Part shown: positions 30,587 to 42,069 of the stretch, one piece after another | Layout of the letters: each line of letters opens with the position of its first letter | Numbering within the stretch: position 1 is the first letter of the stretch | Assembly (NCBI RefSeq): GCF_015706575.1 | Contig: NW_024037074.1 | Span: forward strand, 930,001-994,000 | Length of the DNA stretch: 64,000 bases | Reading direction: 5' to 3' | Source: Patiria miniata | Taxonomy: Eukaryota > Echinodermata > Asteroidea > Valvatida > Asterinidae | The notes under the pieces: generated by a model | The model's input: the letters and a program-made list of their open reading frames with translations, nothing else | Database searches by the model: none | Told to the model about the DNA's origin: nothing | Translations under genes and position numbers: made by a program

Positions 30587-32337
30587 GGTGTTTACATAAA
30601 TGTGGAGGCCAGTGTGTGACATTAGGGTCAAATTTTCAAAATAACCAAATTAAATTCAGCTTCACATGGTTTTGCAGTCTAAGGTCTATATTTTGTCAAA
30701 AACAAAACCATTTTCCTATAACATGACCCTTTTTAGAGTAGCAACATGATAAACTAGCATATGGGACACAAATTTCACCTGTAACAGTGACACCAAATTG
30801 TTAATTTCTTTTAGAGCTCTCACCAGGTTATTGTTCAGGTATGGTAAAGACATGTTGCTTTTAAGCAATTATTTGCACCACATATAAGTTAAGAAAAAAA
30901 AACATTAACACTATCCTTGTTCAACATTTGTTGAAAATCAAATATCAAGTTTCAGGAAATTTGACATATTATGATGATTGCAAAAATGTAGCTCTCACTT
31001 GACATAAAATTATATTATTTTAAGACAAACACTCACAAGTTCTCTAAAAGCAAGTTTGACAGCCAAAACTGCAACTATGAAGAGCAATGAAGATTTACAA
31101 ACACTACTAGAAAGCATGTTATTGTAAGTAAAGCCTGGTGTTAACCAACATTTCACCTGTAACGCTGACACCAAATAGTCACTGTTACAGAGTGACAATC
31201 CTACAAATAACTAATAATAATAGTAATAAATGGTATCAAACCATTTAAACCTTTCTATTTAGTGATAAGATTGATGGTTTCTACATCAGATACTTGTTTC
31301 TGAGACTGGAAGTTTACAATGTAGTTTGTTATAATAATCATTTCACCTGTAATGCTGACACCAACACCAAAAACACTTTTATCACTTTTCTTCACCGTAG
31401 TTCTACTTTAACCTGTCCTATGCCAAAGTTTTCATTGTATTAAAAAACTTGGTCATTATTTTAGCTAAAAACTCAATCATCAATCAAACAGGTGCTTTTG
31501 CTTCATTGTTTCAGCTGAAAAGAGGTACATGTATTTCACATGTAACGGAGTCAGTGTTGACACCAAACCTTTATTGCCTCTTATTTCAAATTCTAAGAGA
31601 AGGATTCAAAATTTAATGACATCTATATTCCAAGCCAATCTCCAGGATATATTTTTAGTTAAACTTGTTGACAAATACAGTTTGACAAATTCAGAGTGCA
31701 GCTGCAAAGCATCACACTGTAACGTTTTTTTGATGACACCAAATTGATCTGCCAATATTTAAAATTGGTATATTTCTTGTACTTCTTTGAATTTCACTTT
31801 TGGTCTTCTTTAGTCTCTTTATTTAATAAAAGACTTCAATAATCACTTAAAATTTAGAATAGTTGACAGTTTCTACAAATATTATAATCAATGGTAAAGT
31901 TCACTCTGTAACAGGATTTGCTGACACCAAATATTACAGAGTGATGGTATTTTTAGCGGGCATATCAAAATGATACAAAGTTGCCGATGCACGAACATTG
32001 TGTTTAATATTAAGTTTTGGGTTATCGTCAATCATTTATAATTAAAAAGGACCAAATTTATCAATTGAAAGAATGAAAACTGTGCACCATTGGACAAGCT
32101 GTAAAAATGTCACGCAATTTTACCTAAAAATGTCATAATTCTGGCAAATTTTTGATCAAAATTATACAAATGCATTGTGGTGATTTTTTATTTTTTTATT
32201 TCAGTGGGTACATAGTGATAAGGGCAACAAAGTAAAAACACAAATATTAGCAAACTGGTTATTTTAACATGGAAATGGCCCTTGAAAGGAAAGAACATGT
32301 GCATTATGCCACTGGCCTCCACATTTATGTAAACACC
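30587..32337. mobile_element. 1.75-kb region bounded by a 28-bp perfect inverted repeat
   Basis: 30587-30614 (GGTGTTTACATAAATGTGGA ...) is the exact reverse complement of 32310-32337. No transposase frame lies between. The interior carries six copies of a CTGTAAC..TGACACCAAA word. It is probably a non-autonomous element, or an inverted structure whose exact limits and target site were not determined. Confidence 0.55.
30779..31935 (+). repeat. six CTGTAAC..GACACCAAA words at about 190-bp spacing
   Basis: Copies begin at 30779, 31157, 31347, 31540, 31718 and 31915. The gaps are 378 (twice 189), 190, 193, 178 and 197. The usual form is TTTCACCTGTAAC-N2-TGACACCAAA; two copies have longer inserts between the halves. 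The sequence between words looks unrelated from unit to unit. Confidence 0.8.
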
Positions 32338-32439
32338 TATTTCCGTCACATTTATGGGACTGAGTTCAGGCTTAAACTTCGCATATACATGTAATTGAAT
32401 ACCCCATTCAATCTGCATAAAAAAAATGGCAAAAAAAAA

Positions 32440-34080
32440 TAGTTCATTCAAGAGATTTCAAGCAAATTTTTAAAAGAGGAAAAACGTAAATGATTTTGAA
32501 ACTTTTGTCTTCAGCGCAATGGCAGGAACTCAGGCACGGACATCTTTGACACAGCACACAAAATTGATTAACGCACGTGTACATGTGGTTAGGTCGTAAG
32601 TGCACGCACGATCCGGAACTAGGCAAAAGCATACGGTCATCGTTGGCGAATTAAAAAAATTAGAGAGACTACAACTTATTTTGATTCAACAAACATTTGA
32701 TGGAAGATTTTATGCGACTGTAGTGTATGAACAAAATATTTGAAATCACACAGTACGAGTAATGTACCGAGGAGAAAATTTAACGTCGATTCGCAGCTCC
32801 CCCGGTTTTCTACAAACCGTCCCAACATGTCAAAGTGCGAGTCGGAAATCTGGCCAAAATTTCTCTTGTAAAGATTTTATCGAAAAGATCTTTGTGTATC
32901 AAAGGAGCTTACAGTTTTTTTTTATGCAAAATGCAATTTGTCAGAAATTTTTTTTATTGGAGACTATAAATCCAAAAGAGGTAGGTTTTTTATTTGCAGC
33001 TATCCGGAACTAAAAAAAATCTGGAACTAGGAAAACGACTGTATACTCCTAGAACTACATTGTATGATGCTCCGTTCTAGGAGTACTCTGAGTAACTAGC
33101 TAAGGACTCTAGGAATCGCCTTTTTTAACATTTGGACATGGTCAGGCGACCGGGAAAAAAGTTGCAACTGACGCCACATGTGTCTTAATATATCATCTCA
33201 ATGAAGGTCATTCATTGCAAAAATGTCGATAAGAGTAAGACATGAAACCGTGTTGAATTAAAATTAAAAAAAACTTTTCAAAATAAATGATAAAAAAAGG
33301 AAAGAATGTAGGCCAAACACTACGCCACCTCTCTGGTTGTGTACAAAGTCTATGGACATGATGAAGAGATGAGTGCATTTTCAAAGTATTTTTTAAACAA
33401 AACCGGAAATGCCTCTCGGCCCCAATTTTTATCTTTTCAACTTTTCTGCATATATGATGAAAAAATGTAGTGTCAGGATGCAACATTCTTTCCGAAAAAC
33501 CCCCAATTGCTCATACATCACAGGCTTAGTAACTACATTTAGCAGGCTACTACTTGTGTAGACCATTGTAGACCCAGTAATGGGGCACTAGAAGTAGTCT
33601 CCTTTTTTCCCTGGATTTTTGGAGGGACAAAATCACAACAATTCAAACAATGGAGTTAAAGCACTCAGTATTACACTAGTAATAGTAACACGGATTTGAT
33701 CCCAAAACCTTTGGCATGGTACACATACACGTATGTACACGTACTTGCATAAATTGGTACTCCAACAATTTACAAATCAAGTTACCAAAGCATCCTGGTT
33801 TGAAGGGCAGTAATCAATTTATATGGTTTAGATTTGCAATGGTATTTTTTTGCAATGCCGTAACGTTTGTTGAAAATCGCACTACAGAATCGTAACGATA
33901 GCCACTGCAAGAACCCAACAATAAACAAATATTGGACTTAGGACTTCTAGTAAAAGTTCAGCCCTCCCCTTGCTATTTTAGAGTTCCACTTCTTTTGATG
34001 CGCATGGTTGTAACAAATATTAACAAGAGAAAAACCTGCAGTCTTCAATTTTGTTATCTTTATTTAATTCATTTATGTGT
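32440..34080. other. no gene seen
   Basis: A+T-rich spacer. 33140-33260 is an inverted relative of 46926-47080 (shared landmarks GTTGCAAC, TTTTTGCAATGAATGACCTT, TTCATGTCTTA), marking a dispersed repeat. No supported exon. Confidence 0.4.
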
Positions 34081-34092
34081 TTTCTTTTTCAG

Positions 34093-34120
34093 TGACTCAG
34101 AGGTATTAACGATGTCTACG
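34093..34120 (+). CDS. coiled-coil gene, candidate first coding exon
   Basis: A pyrimidine-rich acceptor (TTTTCTTTTTCAG) and donor ACG/GTAAGT enclose 28 bases containing ATG TCT ACG, so translation could start MST and leave phase 0, the phase the next exon needs. The upstream acceptor means a non-coding exon precedes it. Its small size makes this the weakest member of the series. Confidence 0.3.
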
Positions 34121-34167
34121 GTAAGTTCATTGCAAAATCCTTCTTTAACTCTATCAGGACCTCTGAT

Positions 34168-34540
34168 AGGAGTGTCGTGGCCTCGTGGTGTGGAGCATTA
34201 AATTTGTGGTCTGCGGGTAATTCTGCAGGTTGTGGGTTCGAGTCTAGCCTGGGGTTGTGGTGCGTGTGCCCTTGGGCAAGGCACTTTGTCACTCATTGCT
34301 TCTCCCGCTCAGAAGTCAATTGGGTACCTGTGAGAGCACAGATGGTTATTGTGGTTGATTCTAGCTGCTTTGCGCCAAAATACCGGTAGCATCAAGCTGT
34401 AAACTCCACAAGGGAGCTGAGACTGTCTTTGGAATGTTTCACTGGCCCAATGAGCAGGGTAACAACGATGCTCATTGTAATGTCTGGAGCACCAGTACTG
34501 ATGGATACATGCGCTTTATAAATACCCACATTATCTAAGA
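34168..34540 (+). mobile_element. tRNA-derived SINE
   Basis: The head has an A box (GTGGCCTCGTGG) and a B box (GTGGGTTCGAGTCT). The body has CCCTTGGGCAAGGCACTTTG and GTCAATTGGGTACCTGTGAG; the tail has GCGCTTTATAAATACCC. This is the layout of the broad animal tRNA-SINE group. It sits in the intron between the first two candidate exons of the coiled-coil gene; the 3' third also occurs inverted at 10120-10208. Confidence 0.75.
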
Positions 34541-34625
34541 ATTTTATACATTGCTTTTGGCATGATATCAAAGAATCAAAAGTTGTGAATCCCCAAAATT
34601 GTAAATTTCACTTTACGACCAACAG

Positions 34626-34736
34626 AGGGCAGCACTGTCATCACGGGATCTGAATGCCCAAAGATCCCAGGAACATGCCAGCAAGCTTCCTGTGCCCTCC
34701 AAGCCTCGCCCTCTCCAGGTGAAACCCATGGACGAG
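34626..34736 (+). CDS. coiled-coil gene, exon 2 (basic Pro-rich tail)
   Basis: Acceptor CGACCAACAG and donor GACGAG/GTGAGT enclose 111 bases, phase 0-0: RAALSSRDLNAQRSQEHASK then LPVPSKPRPLQVKPMDE. Exons at 34093, 34626, 37471, 40107, 45138, 46421, 47554 and 53624 join with matching phases (0,0,0,1,1,0,2) and no stop until 53675. The joined protein would have a disordered, basic, Pro/Ala/Lys-rich N-terminus of about 105 residues followed by heptad-rich coiled coil. The layout recalls microtubule- or centrosome-binding proteins such as kinesin-14 tails, but no motor domain is in the window and no family is claimed. A frameshifted inverted copy lies at 9891-10011. Confidence 0.55.
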
Positions 34737-34799
34737 GTGAGTTATAATACTTGTTATAATAAATAATTCAAATGGGAGGCTCATCATCCTTACTCGCAG

Positions 34800-35074
34800 C
34801 TGAGAAGCTGAATTGCGAAGGACGCGGCTACAATGTGGTCGAGCCGCTAGCACGTAAAGGCGCCTTTGGCAGCCAGCCACATCAACCCATATATGACCAC
34901 GGAGCACAGCCTGAGATCAAGAGTGGTGGTTTTTTTTGGAAGGAGGGTACCGGAGGGCCTAGAGAAAAAGCCCTCCTGGCACAGGAGAGAACCAATGCAC
35001 AATTCTACTCGCATATGGTCCTAGCCGGCAGTGGCAGCGCTACAGTGGGGATCATTCAATTGTTTAATGAGTAA
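34800..35074 (+). pseudogene. ORF copy (NVVEPLARKGAFG...), right member of a pair
   Basis: Open from TTACTCGCAG to a stop at 35072-35074, with YNVVEPLARKGAFGSQPHQP and REKALLAQERTNAQFYSH as landmarks. It follows exon 2 closely, but its frame needs one carried-over base, while exon 2 leaves none. It therefore does not fit the spliced series. Changes against the 9553-9827 copy are mainly non-synonymous. Unknown product; possibly a chance frame in repeated DNA. Confidence 0.3.
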
Positions 35075-35735
35075 CGTTGCATCGTTGTCAAAGAAGCATT
35101 TGCCCCCCCCCCCCCCAGTTCCCCCTTCCCCATATCTACAAATAGAGTAATTGTGTTTGTTTTCTACGCTGATAAGATTCATATCATCGGTTCTGTGGAC
35201 ATATTTTGGGCCAATAAAAGCATTAAAAATGACTACATTCTAAGTTGCTCTAGTGGCTTATTTCTAGACCATTGACAATGGGCACGCACACGCGTACACA
35301 GACTTTTAGTTCCGGTTCTTTTCAGAACCACACATTCTCACAAAAGAGCTTTAATCACATGGTGCTACCGCAAACTTATCTTGTCTTAGTATTTTTTCAC
35401 CATGCAAACCTTCAAATCTCATGAGACTTTTAGCTGCCATTTATTTATTGGCTCTTCCTTACCTTCCCCTTAGGGGCCGTTCACAATTATCAACATTTTC
35501 ACAAGTGCAGATGTCTTACCACTCGACCAATGAGCTTGCGGGATCGATTGGCCGGTTTGAATCTGATGTACATAGCAGTGGGTACCCCATTTTAACTATT
35601 CATAAATTAGAGGGTGCTAAAACAGTTTCTGAACAAAAGTCATAAATTTCTTGTTGATTTTTATACATTTGTATTTACTTTGTGTCCTCCTTTCTTAACA
35701 CAACACCCCCAGCCCCCCCAAAAACCTCCTCACAG

Positions 35736-35784
35736 GGTAACGACAAAGGTGCAACGACTGCTGCTGTGAAGCCTGGAAAACCGA
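35736..35784 (+). pseudogene. extra GNDKGATTAAVKPGKP exon
   Basis: The 49-bp exon with CCTCACAG acceptor and CGA/GTAAGA donor encodes GNDKGATTAAVKPGKP. If used, it would put the next exon (37471) out of frame, so the copy at 40107 is the likelier functional one. It is part of the 34.4-36.0 kb block. Confidence 0.45.
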
Positions 35785-36077
35785 GTAAGATTTTCAAACT
35801 TTTAAGATGGCTCTTAACTTTTAATTAGAGGCAGGACTTGCGCCAGTCTATTTAATATATAGGACAATTCCACACCAAAGTGGACATGACACCAAACAAT
35901 TCAAATACATGTGACTTACGTGTAAACAAATTTGACGTCAAATGAAAGCTGAAACTAAAGTCTATGGTTTCAAGATTTGAAGTCGGAATTTTATTTTTGA
36001 TATTTTTGAAGTGTGGTTTCTCGAAGAAAAAAAAACAGTTGGTTCTTCTCTGTCTGTCCTCGGGAGGGTGTCCATGA

Positions 36078-36110
36078 GGTGACAGATGGATTGTTCCATT
36101 CCACTTTGCC
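36078..36110. repeat. GGTGACAG half-palindrome
   Basis: GGTGACAGATGGATTGTTCC-ATTCCAC, one arm of the family described at 14959. Confidence 0.7.
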
Positions 36111-36534
36111 TTGCCCCAAGAGTTTGCCGTGAAGAGTCCATTTTTCGATTTTACGGTTGACAAAACATGGTTCATTTGAACGAGTGTCAGTAGACAACTT
36201 GAGCTAATTTGTTAAAGATTTGGGCATAGCGTCCTGCCACCTTACAAAAAAAACACCATATCATTAAAAAGAAAAGAAAAGGGCAAACAGATACTCGAAT
36301 CATACACGTACTAATCTACTGACAGTAAATACTAACAATTTCAAATGTCCTGCGCTGCGAATTGGTCAGCAATTTCCCACAATGCACTGGGAAAAATTAA
36401 CTCTCCGTGGCAAACTCTTGGTGGCACAATGCATTGTGAAGCACCTTAATTGAAAAGTTCATCTGACACTTCATGACATTGTTCTAACCATTGTACTCAT
36501 AAAAATTCCTTACTAGGAGCCACACCCATCCTGG

Positions 36535-36762
36535 CAAATTCCAACACCATATGGGAAACTGCACACACATATTTATGACTTTGATTCTGGAGGTGTGCCA
36601 ACAAACTTGATCAAACTTGTTGTCCCTCGCACCCATCGTTCATGGGGTACTCGTGCATTCCAACGCTCTGCAGCATCCCTTTGGAACAATCTTCCTTTAC
36701 ACATAAGTTCAGCAGACTCAACTAACCAGTTCAAGAGAGCACTTAAGACTCATTTATTGTAA
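36535..36762 (+). pseudogene. LINE reverse-transcriptase C-terminal tail (CR1/L2-like)
   Basis: One open frame reads YGKLHTHIYDFDSGGVPTNL, then THRSWGTRAFQRSAASLWNN, LPLHISSADSTNQFKRAL and KTHLL-stop. 'R.WG.RAF..SA.SLWN.LP..I......FK..LKTHL' is the standard carboxy end of CR1/L2-type LINE ORF2 proteins. Only the last 75 codons survive, as expected for 5'-truncated insertion. The following 3' region (to about 37100) is shared with the inverted block at 14.5-14.2 kb. Confidence 0.75.
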
Positions 36763-37470
36763 TACTTGTCACATTAGAATTGTCATTGATTTTGGGATCA
36801 GACTAAATCTGCTTGTTTGTTATGATCATTTCATTCGTTCGATGTGTCCAGTTGTTTTTATCGGCAAATTGTATATACAATATATCAATTTTATGTGTGT
36901 TTGTATAATGCTTATATATGTGTATATTTTGTATTTTTCAGATGCTTTAGATGTGTATGATTTGTTTCTGCCCATATGATTCCTTACTGTAAAAATTGTA
37001 ATTTTTCTTTGTTTTTTAAAGGGGGTGTATATATATTTATTCCTAAGTAATATCTGTCATATGTAATTTGGTTTCATCACTAGCATTTTGCTTGTCCTGA
37101 TATATTTTCAATTCTAATAAGCATAATATAGAGGGACGATATGTGCCTGCAAAAAATAAGGGAACAATTATACAGTTGGAAATTTCTTCTGAACTGGTAT
37201 GTCACACAGTTGTGGCATTTAGTGTAGACAGACACATTTACAGTCCGGAGGACATGATTAAAATATCATATCTAATATAATCATATTATGATTGAAATCT
37301 CTAATTGCATTAATAGCAATAAGTTTACCAAATTTTTGGAGTTCTTTTGAGTAAAAAAATATTTGTTACTTTAAGACACGATTTCTCAAAAAAAAAGGTT
37401 CTCATACTTGAATATATAATCTATAATAAAAATGTAAAACTGGGTTAAAACATTTACCTTTTTTTTTTAG

Positions 37471-37521
37471 AATTTAACCACTGGTGAGGATCCGGATCCA
37501 ACGGAAGCGCCAATGAGAAAG
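37471..37521 (+). CDS. coiled-coil gene, exon 3
   Basis: A long T-run acceptor and AAG/GTAAAC donor enclose 51 bases, phase 0-0: NLTTGEDPDPTEAPMRK. It is identical to the inverted copy at 13841-13891, so the duplication is recent or homogenised. Acidic then basic, probably disordered. Confidence 0.5.
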
Positions 37522-38099
37522 GTAAACAGTTCCTCTGTTGGTGTTGCTTGCACGTTTCTTATTGGGCACTTTCTGTTTGTTTTTTTCTCTTTTGTTCTGG
37601 CTCGTGTTAAACCTGAATTTATTTCAAGATGCCGGGCTGGCTTTCAGAAATTGAAAACTTTTTATATTTTGAAATCAGATGTACAGAAGTGGAGATATTT
37701 CACTTTTCTTAAGACATTACTAGTGCCTTTTTATGGACAAATGCTCACTTATTCTCATTATTTTCTTTATTTACCCATGGAAATGGCTCTTCCTTACTTT
37801 CCCCTTAAGGGCCGTTCACAATTATCAACATTTTCACAAGTGTACAAAGCGTACACTTTTTCAAGACCCCCTCCCCCTAAAAGTGTACGAAAAAAATGTT
37901 GATTTTTTTTTCACACAAGTCTATATACATGTACATGTATAGACACTTGCATGTGACTTCGTCGAACAGCTTTTCACTGTCTCTGGCCCTCACACACGAC
38001 ATCTGCTCGCTTGCGTAGATCATTCACAAACACAAAAGCATTGACAAACTCTCTGTATTTGTTGGTCGGATTCTTGTGGACACTACATCCTTGTCAAAT

Positions 38100-39850
38100 G
38101 ACGAATTTTAACAATTGGTCCAAGTAAACAGTGCGGCTTGTCCGCCATTGGCATTGCTAGTGAGTGCCAGTGTTATTCAACCGGTGTAGCGTGAATATCC
38201 GACTCCATGCAATGTGGACTCATTGGTAGTAGTGCGCACGCGTGAGTACGATACTATATGTATGCTATTTTGAGGATCGTTTGGGGAGAGTGACCTGTCA
38301 CGTGCGAGGGATTAACCAATAAAAGGGAAAAAGGGGTCCGATTTTCATAGGAGTCGGATTTTCATGTGACACCGGCCGTTAAAAACACGCAGTGGATACG
38401 GACTATACATGTACATGTACATCATGTACTTGTACAGTACAGTACATTTTCATGTACGTGTGTAGCACAATGCCGCGCATGCTGTACACAATACGTTCAT
38501 GGGATGCAATGCGGGGCCTGGCGCGGGGCGCGACTGGCTCGGCAAGTGCTCGATCGGCATCGGTTGCGGCTGTCGGCTGTGGCGACGGGCGAGAAAACAG
38601 ATCAACATTTTTAAAAAAAGCGTTAGGCGGGCATTAACGGGCGAAAAAACATATCAACATTTAAAAAAAAAAAAGCTTACGGCGGCCAATAACCCCTCCC
38701 CCCCCCCCCCCAGCGTACGGTTTGTACACTCGTGAAAATGTTGATAATTGTGAACGGCCCCTTAGATTTTGGATATTATCAGATTTTGTTTTGACTGCCC
38801 CAAAAACTATTTCCTTGCCCCCCACTTTCCAATTGCCCCCACCCCTCCCAATTTCCCCCACCCCCCCCCTACATTTTAGAGTCTAGTGCCGCCACTGCTA
38901 GTCGGGAACGCACCAGGGCCACAGCTTTATGCACTATAGCCATCCATGCCACCCAAGTTAGCAAGGAAACAGGAATACATGCAAACAAGGCGAAATAATT
39001 TTGTTAGTTTGAGTGTTTTTAGGTGGTGAACGTTACAATGTGGAGGAACCCTTCCAGCACTGTACATTGGTCATTCTGTAAATTTAATATCCAAAGGTTT
39101 TTTTTCTTGTCACTGTTATTTTGGTTAATATGGCATTCAAATGTCATCAAGGCCCCCCAAAATATATATTTTTTTGCAATTTTTTTTTGGTGTACAATCA
39201 CATGCAGGCGTCTGCATGTAGTCAAGGGTAAAAGGTAATAATTGATGGTTTGGGGGGTTTTCTTTCTAATTTTTTTCCAAAAACAAAGTACAGTAGTGTA
39301 GGGGCTGTCTGAATAGGGTAGAAAGGAAAGCCGAAAGCAAAACTATTTTCTTTTCGGCCTAAGCATGACTCTGTGCTCTCGGAGGACGACTGCATTAAGG
39401 AGTGCCTTTTAATGCCTATTAAATTAAGTATGCCAGATGTAACAGGGACAGGTTAAAAAGTAGACCCACAATTTATAGAATGGCCCATGTATGCTCTTTG
39501 TTTTCTAATAAATTAAAGGTCTGCAGTGATTTCGATTGTCCAATCAGGCCCTAACTGATGAGATTGCCATTTAGACGCTTACATTTTTGGTTCACTTACA
39601 TGAAACTGAAAACCACTTTGCAGTGTTCTCCAACTTTGAAAATTAAAAGGTCGGTGCGCCGTCAAAAAGCGAAGGGTTGGGGCGCTCTGTGCAGTCATAC
39701 ATTTCTATAAGCTAGGGGCGCTATTTGCAGATGAACATGTAATTTATGTATGGATAACAGCTTTTAGGCCATTTCTAAAACAGTAACACTTACAGTTTAA
39801 TACAATACTGGCTCAGCATCATCTTTTTTAACACATCAGTGACCAGGGTC
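38100..39850. other. non-coding stretch with CpG-rich segment
   Basis: 38480-38640 is G+C-rich (GCGGGGCCTGGCGCGGGGCG), surrounded by ACATGTAC runs and two ATCAACATTT(A/T)AAAAAAA phrases. No exon borders fit. 38740-38760 repeats the GAAAATGTTGATAATTGTGA word of the 8.7-kb block. Confidence 0.4.
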
Positions 39851-39999
39851 TTGAGCTCCTGCTTTTTAGTACAGATGTCTTACCACTCGACCACCGAGCT
39901 TGCGGTATCAATTGGCTGGTTTGAATCTGATGTACATAGCAGTGGGTACCGCATTTTAACTATTCATAAATTAGAGGATGCTGAAACAGTTTCTGAACA

Positions 40000-40750
40000 A
40001 GAGTCATAAATTTCTTGTTGATTGTTATACATTTGTATTAACTTTGTGTCCTCCTTTCTTAACACAACACCCCCTGCCCCCCCCCCCAAAAAAAACCTCC
40101 TCACAGGGTAACGACAAAGGTGCAGTGACTGCGGCTGCGAAGCCTGGAAAACCGAGTAAGATTTTCAAACTTTTAAGATGGCTCTTAACTTTTAATTAGA
40201 GGCAGGACTTGCGCCAGTCTATTTAATATAGGGCAATTCCACATCAAAGTGGACATGACACCAAACAATTCAAATACATGTGACTTACATGTAAACAAAT
40301 TTGACGTCAAATGAAAGCTGAAACTAAAGTCTATAGTTTCAAGATTTGAAGTCGGAATTTTATTTTTGATACATTTCGGTACCAAAAAATAGGATTACGT
40401 AATAATCCTGTTTTAATCCTAAAAATGTGATTATTAGTGATATGAAAGTATTCTACCAATACACACACAAAATTATGTACTAATGCCATCAGTTTCTGTC
40501 ATGAGAAAGTATTGGTCTTGAAAAACCGACTGAAACTTTTTTTTTAGGTTTTGCGTAATTTGTGTCGCTTCAGTGACTTCTAATATTTCAGCCTTCGAAA
40601 ATGTCCTTCCGTTACCGAAAAAATACATATTTTTTATTTATTTTTAAAGCTTGCAGTATGAATGCATTGAAAGTTATTGTGCAAAGCAAATTTAGGTAGG
40701 CCTTCAATATGCCATTATAACTGACACTGCTGTACATTGTACTTCTTGTT
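40000..40750 (+). repeat. third copy of the 8.69-7.90 kb block
   Basis: It matches the left block inverted and the 35.58-36.02 kb copy directly. It carries the GNDK exon and a GTCCTTCCGTTACC word near 40603, the counterpart of the one at 7996. Confidence 0.85.
40107..40155 (+). CDS. coiled-coil gene, exon 4
   Basis: AAACCTCCTCACAG acceptor, CGA/GTAAGA donor, 49 bases, phase 0-1: GNDKGAVTAAAKPGKP plus one base that completes Ile with the next exon. This Lys/Ala/Pro-rich stretch continues the disordered N-terminus. Three copies of the exon exist in the window (8435, 35736, 40107); this one keeps the plus-strand frame. Confidence 0.5.
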
Positions 40751-42065
40751 TTTTAATTACAATTAATTAAATCACGTCCTTCCGTTACCAAATTGGTAAC
40801 GGAAGGACGGTAACGGAAGGACAAATCGTATTTTTATGAAATGTTACGACATTTGTGCTCATGCATGTCATGGTCGAAAAATGAAAATCACTGCAAATAC
40901 ATGCATGCATAATGACCATTGAAAGGACATTCATGTGACCCACCTTCACAAAAGCGGGATAAGCAGGGCAAGGTGTTTATTACAAAGGATGGCACAGGTA
41001 TGTACAATGTACATACATATGCCAATATACCAGTACTTGTACATGTATGGAGTTGTTACAGAAAATCAAATCATAAAGTTGCTGCCATCACCATTCATGG
41101 ACAATACAGAAAGATACAAATTCTGTGAAGCCATTCCAGAAACAAATTAAGTCAAAAATGAGATGGCAGAAAGTACCAGTACTTATGGACACTTTCATTC
41201 AATTTACATGTCTAAGACATGTGAGGTGCAATCTTTGACAAATTATGCCCAAGTTAACAACTTCAATTTGGATGTTTATAAGTTAATTGTTACTACTCTA
41301 AATCGTTATACTTTGACTTCAAACATTGAATTTAGAGTTCAATTAAAAGCAACACCTAAAAGCATAATGATTATGAAGCCATCAGTTCTACCGGTAGATG
41401 TTTTTACCTTCAATGTACATGTAGGCTGGTCGCCCCCCCCCCCCCTTTTTTAGGTAAACCACTGAACCTACCGGTATTACTATTAAAAGCTGTTGGTGAA
41501 CATGTTACCAATATACTCAAGTGTTCAAATACCGTGTATTTAAACTTTTAAGGATTGAGGTGATGGGTTTAAAGTCCATTTCTGTAGTTGTCTTGTGTTC
41601 GTGAATTACATGTACTGTATGTGTTTTTGGTTGTTTTCGTTTTTTATTTGTTATCATTAATGAGCAGGCTTCTATCTTTATTTCAATAGTTTCTTGGGTA
41701 TAATTATTTATGCCAGGTCTGCATATTGTTGATTTCACTTTCAGTTACACATTTCAGCAATTTATTTCACTTGTATTATTAGTGTAAATTCACATTTTGT
41801 TCATGCTATAATTGAGTACATGTAAACCTTTTGTCCTTCCGTTACTGTCCTTCCGTTACCGAATTATAATCCACTTAAAACCCCTCTAATTATATTACTG
41901 AAACACTTAAAGTCAAATGAAAGGCGGTATAGTATAGATAAAGCTTCAGGGATTCCATTTCCTACCAGTACCTGTTAAATATAATTGCCACATAAAATGC
42001 ACATAGTTTACGCAAAACGCGTGTAAGTTGGAAAACTCTTGTCCGTTTTACCGTCCTTCCGTTAC
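40603..42065. repeat. array of GTAACGGAAGGAC words in both orientations
   Basis: Complement copies at 40603, 40776, 41833, 41847 and 42053; forward copies at 40796 and 40810. One more forward copy is at 7996. 40776 and 40796 form a head-to-head palindrome around AAATTG; 41833/41847 and 40796/40810 are 14-bp tandem pairs. The sequence between them shows no gene. Confidence 0.9.
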
Positions 42066-42069
42066 CGAC

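Noticed and set aside
35421..35645. 74-codon plus-strand frame, with an inverted copy at 8580-8804
   Set aside because: It reads through a repeated tRNA-like SINE head; conservation reflects the repeat, not coding.
37513..37902. 129-codon frame continuing from exon 3
   Set aside because: It runs across a good donor (AAG/GTAAAC) into intron and then into an unrelated repeat; the two copies diverge in frame after the block edge.
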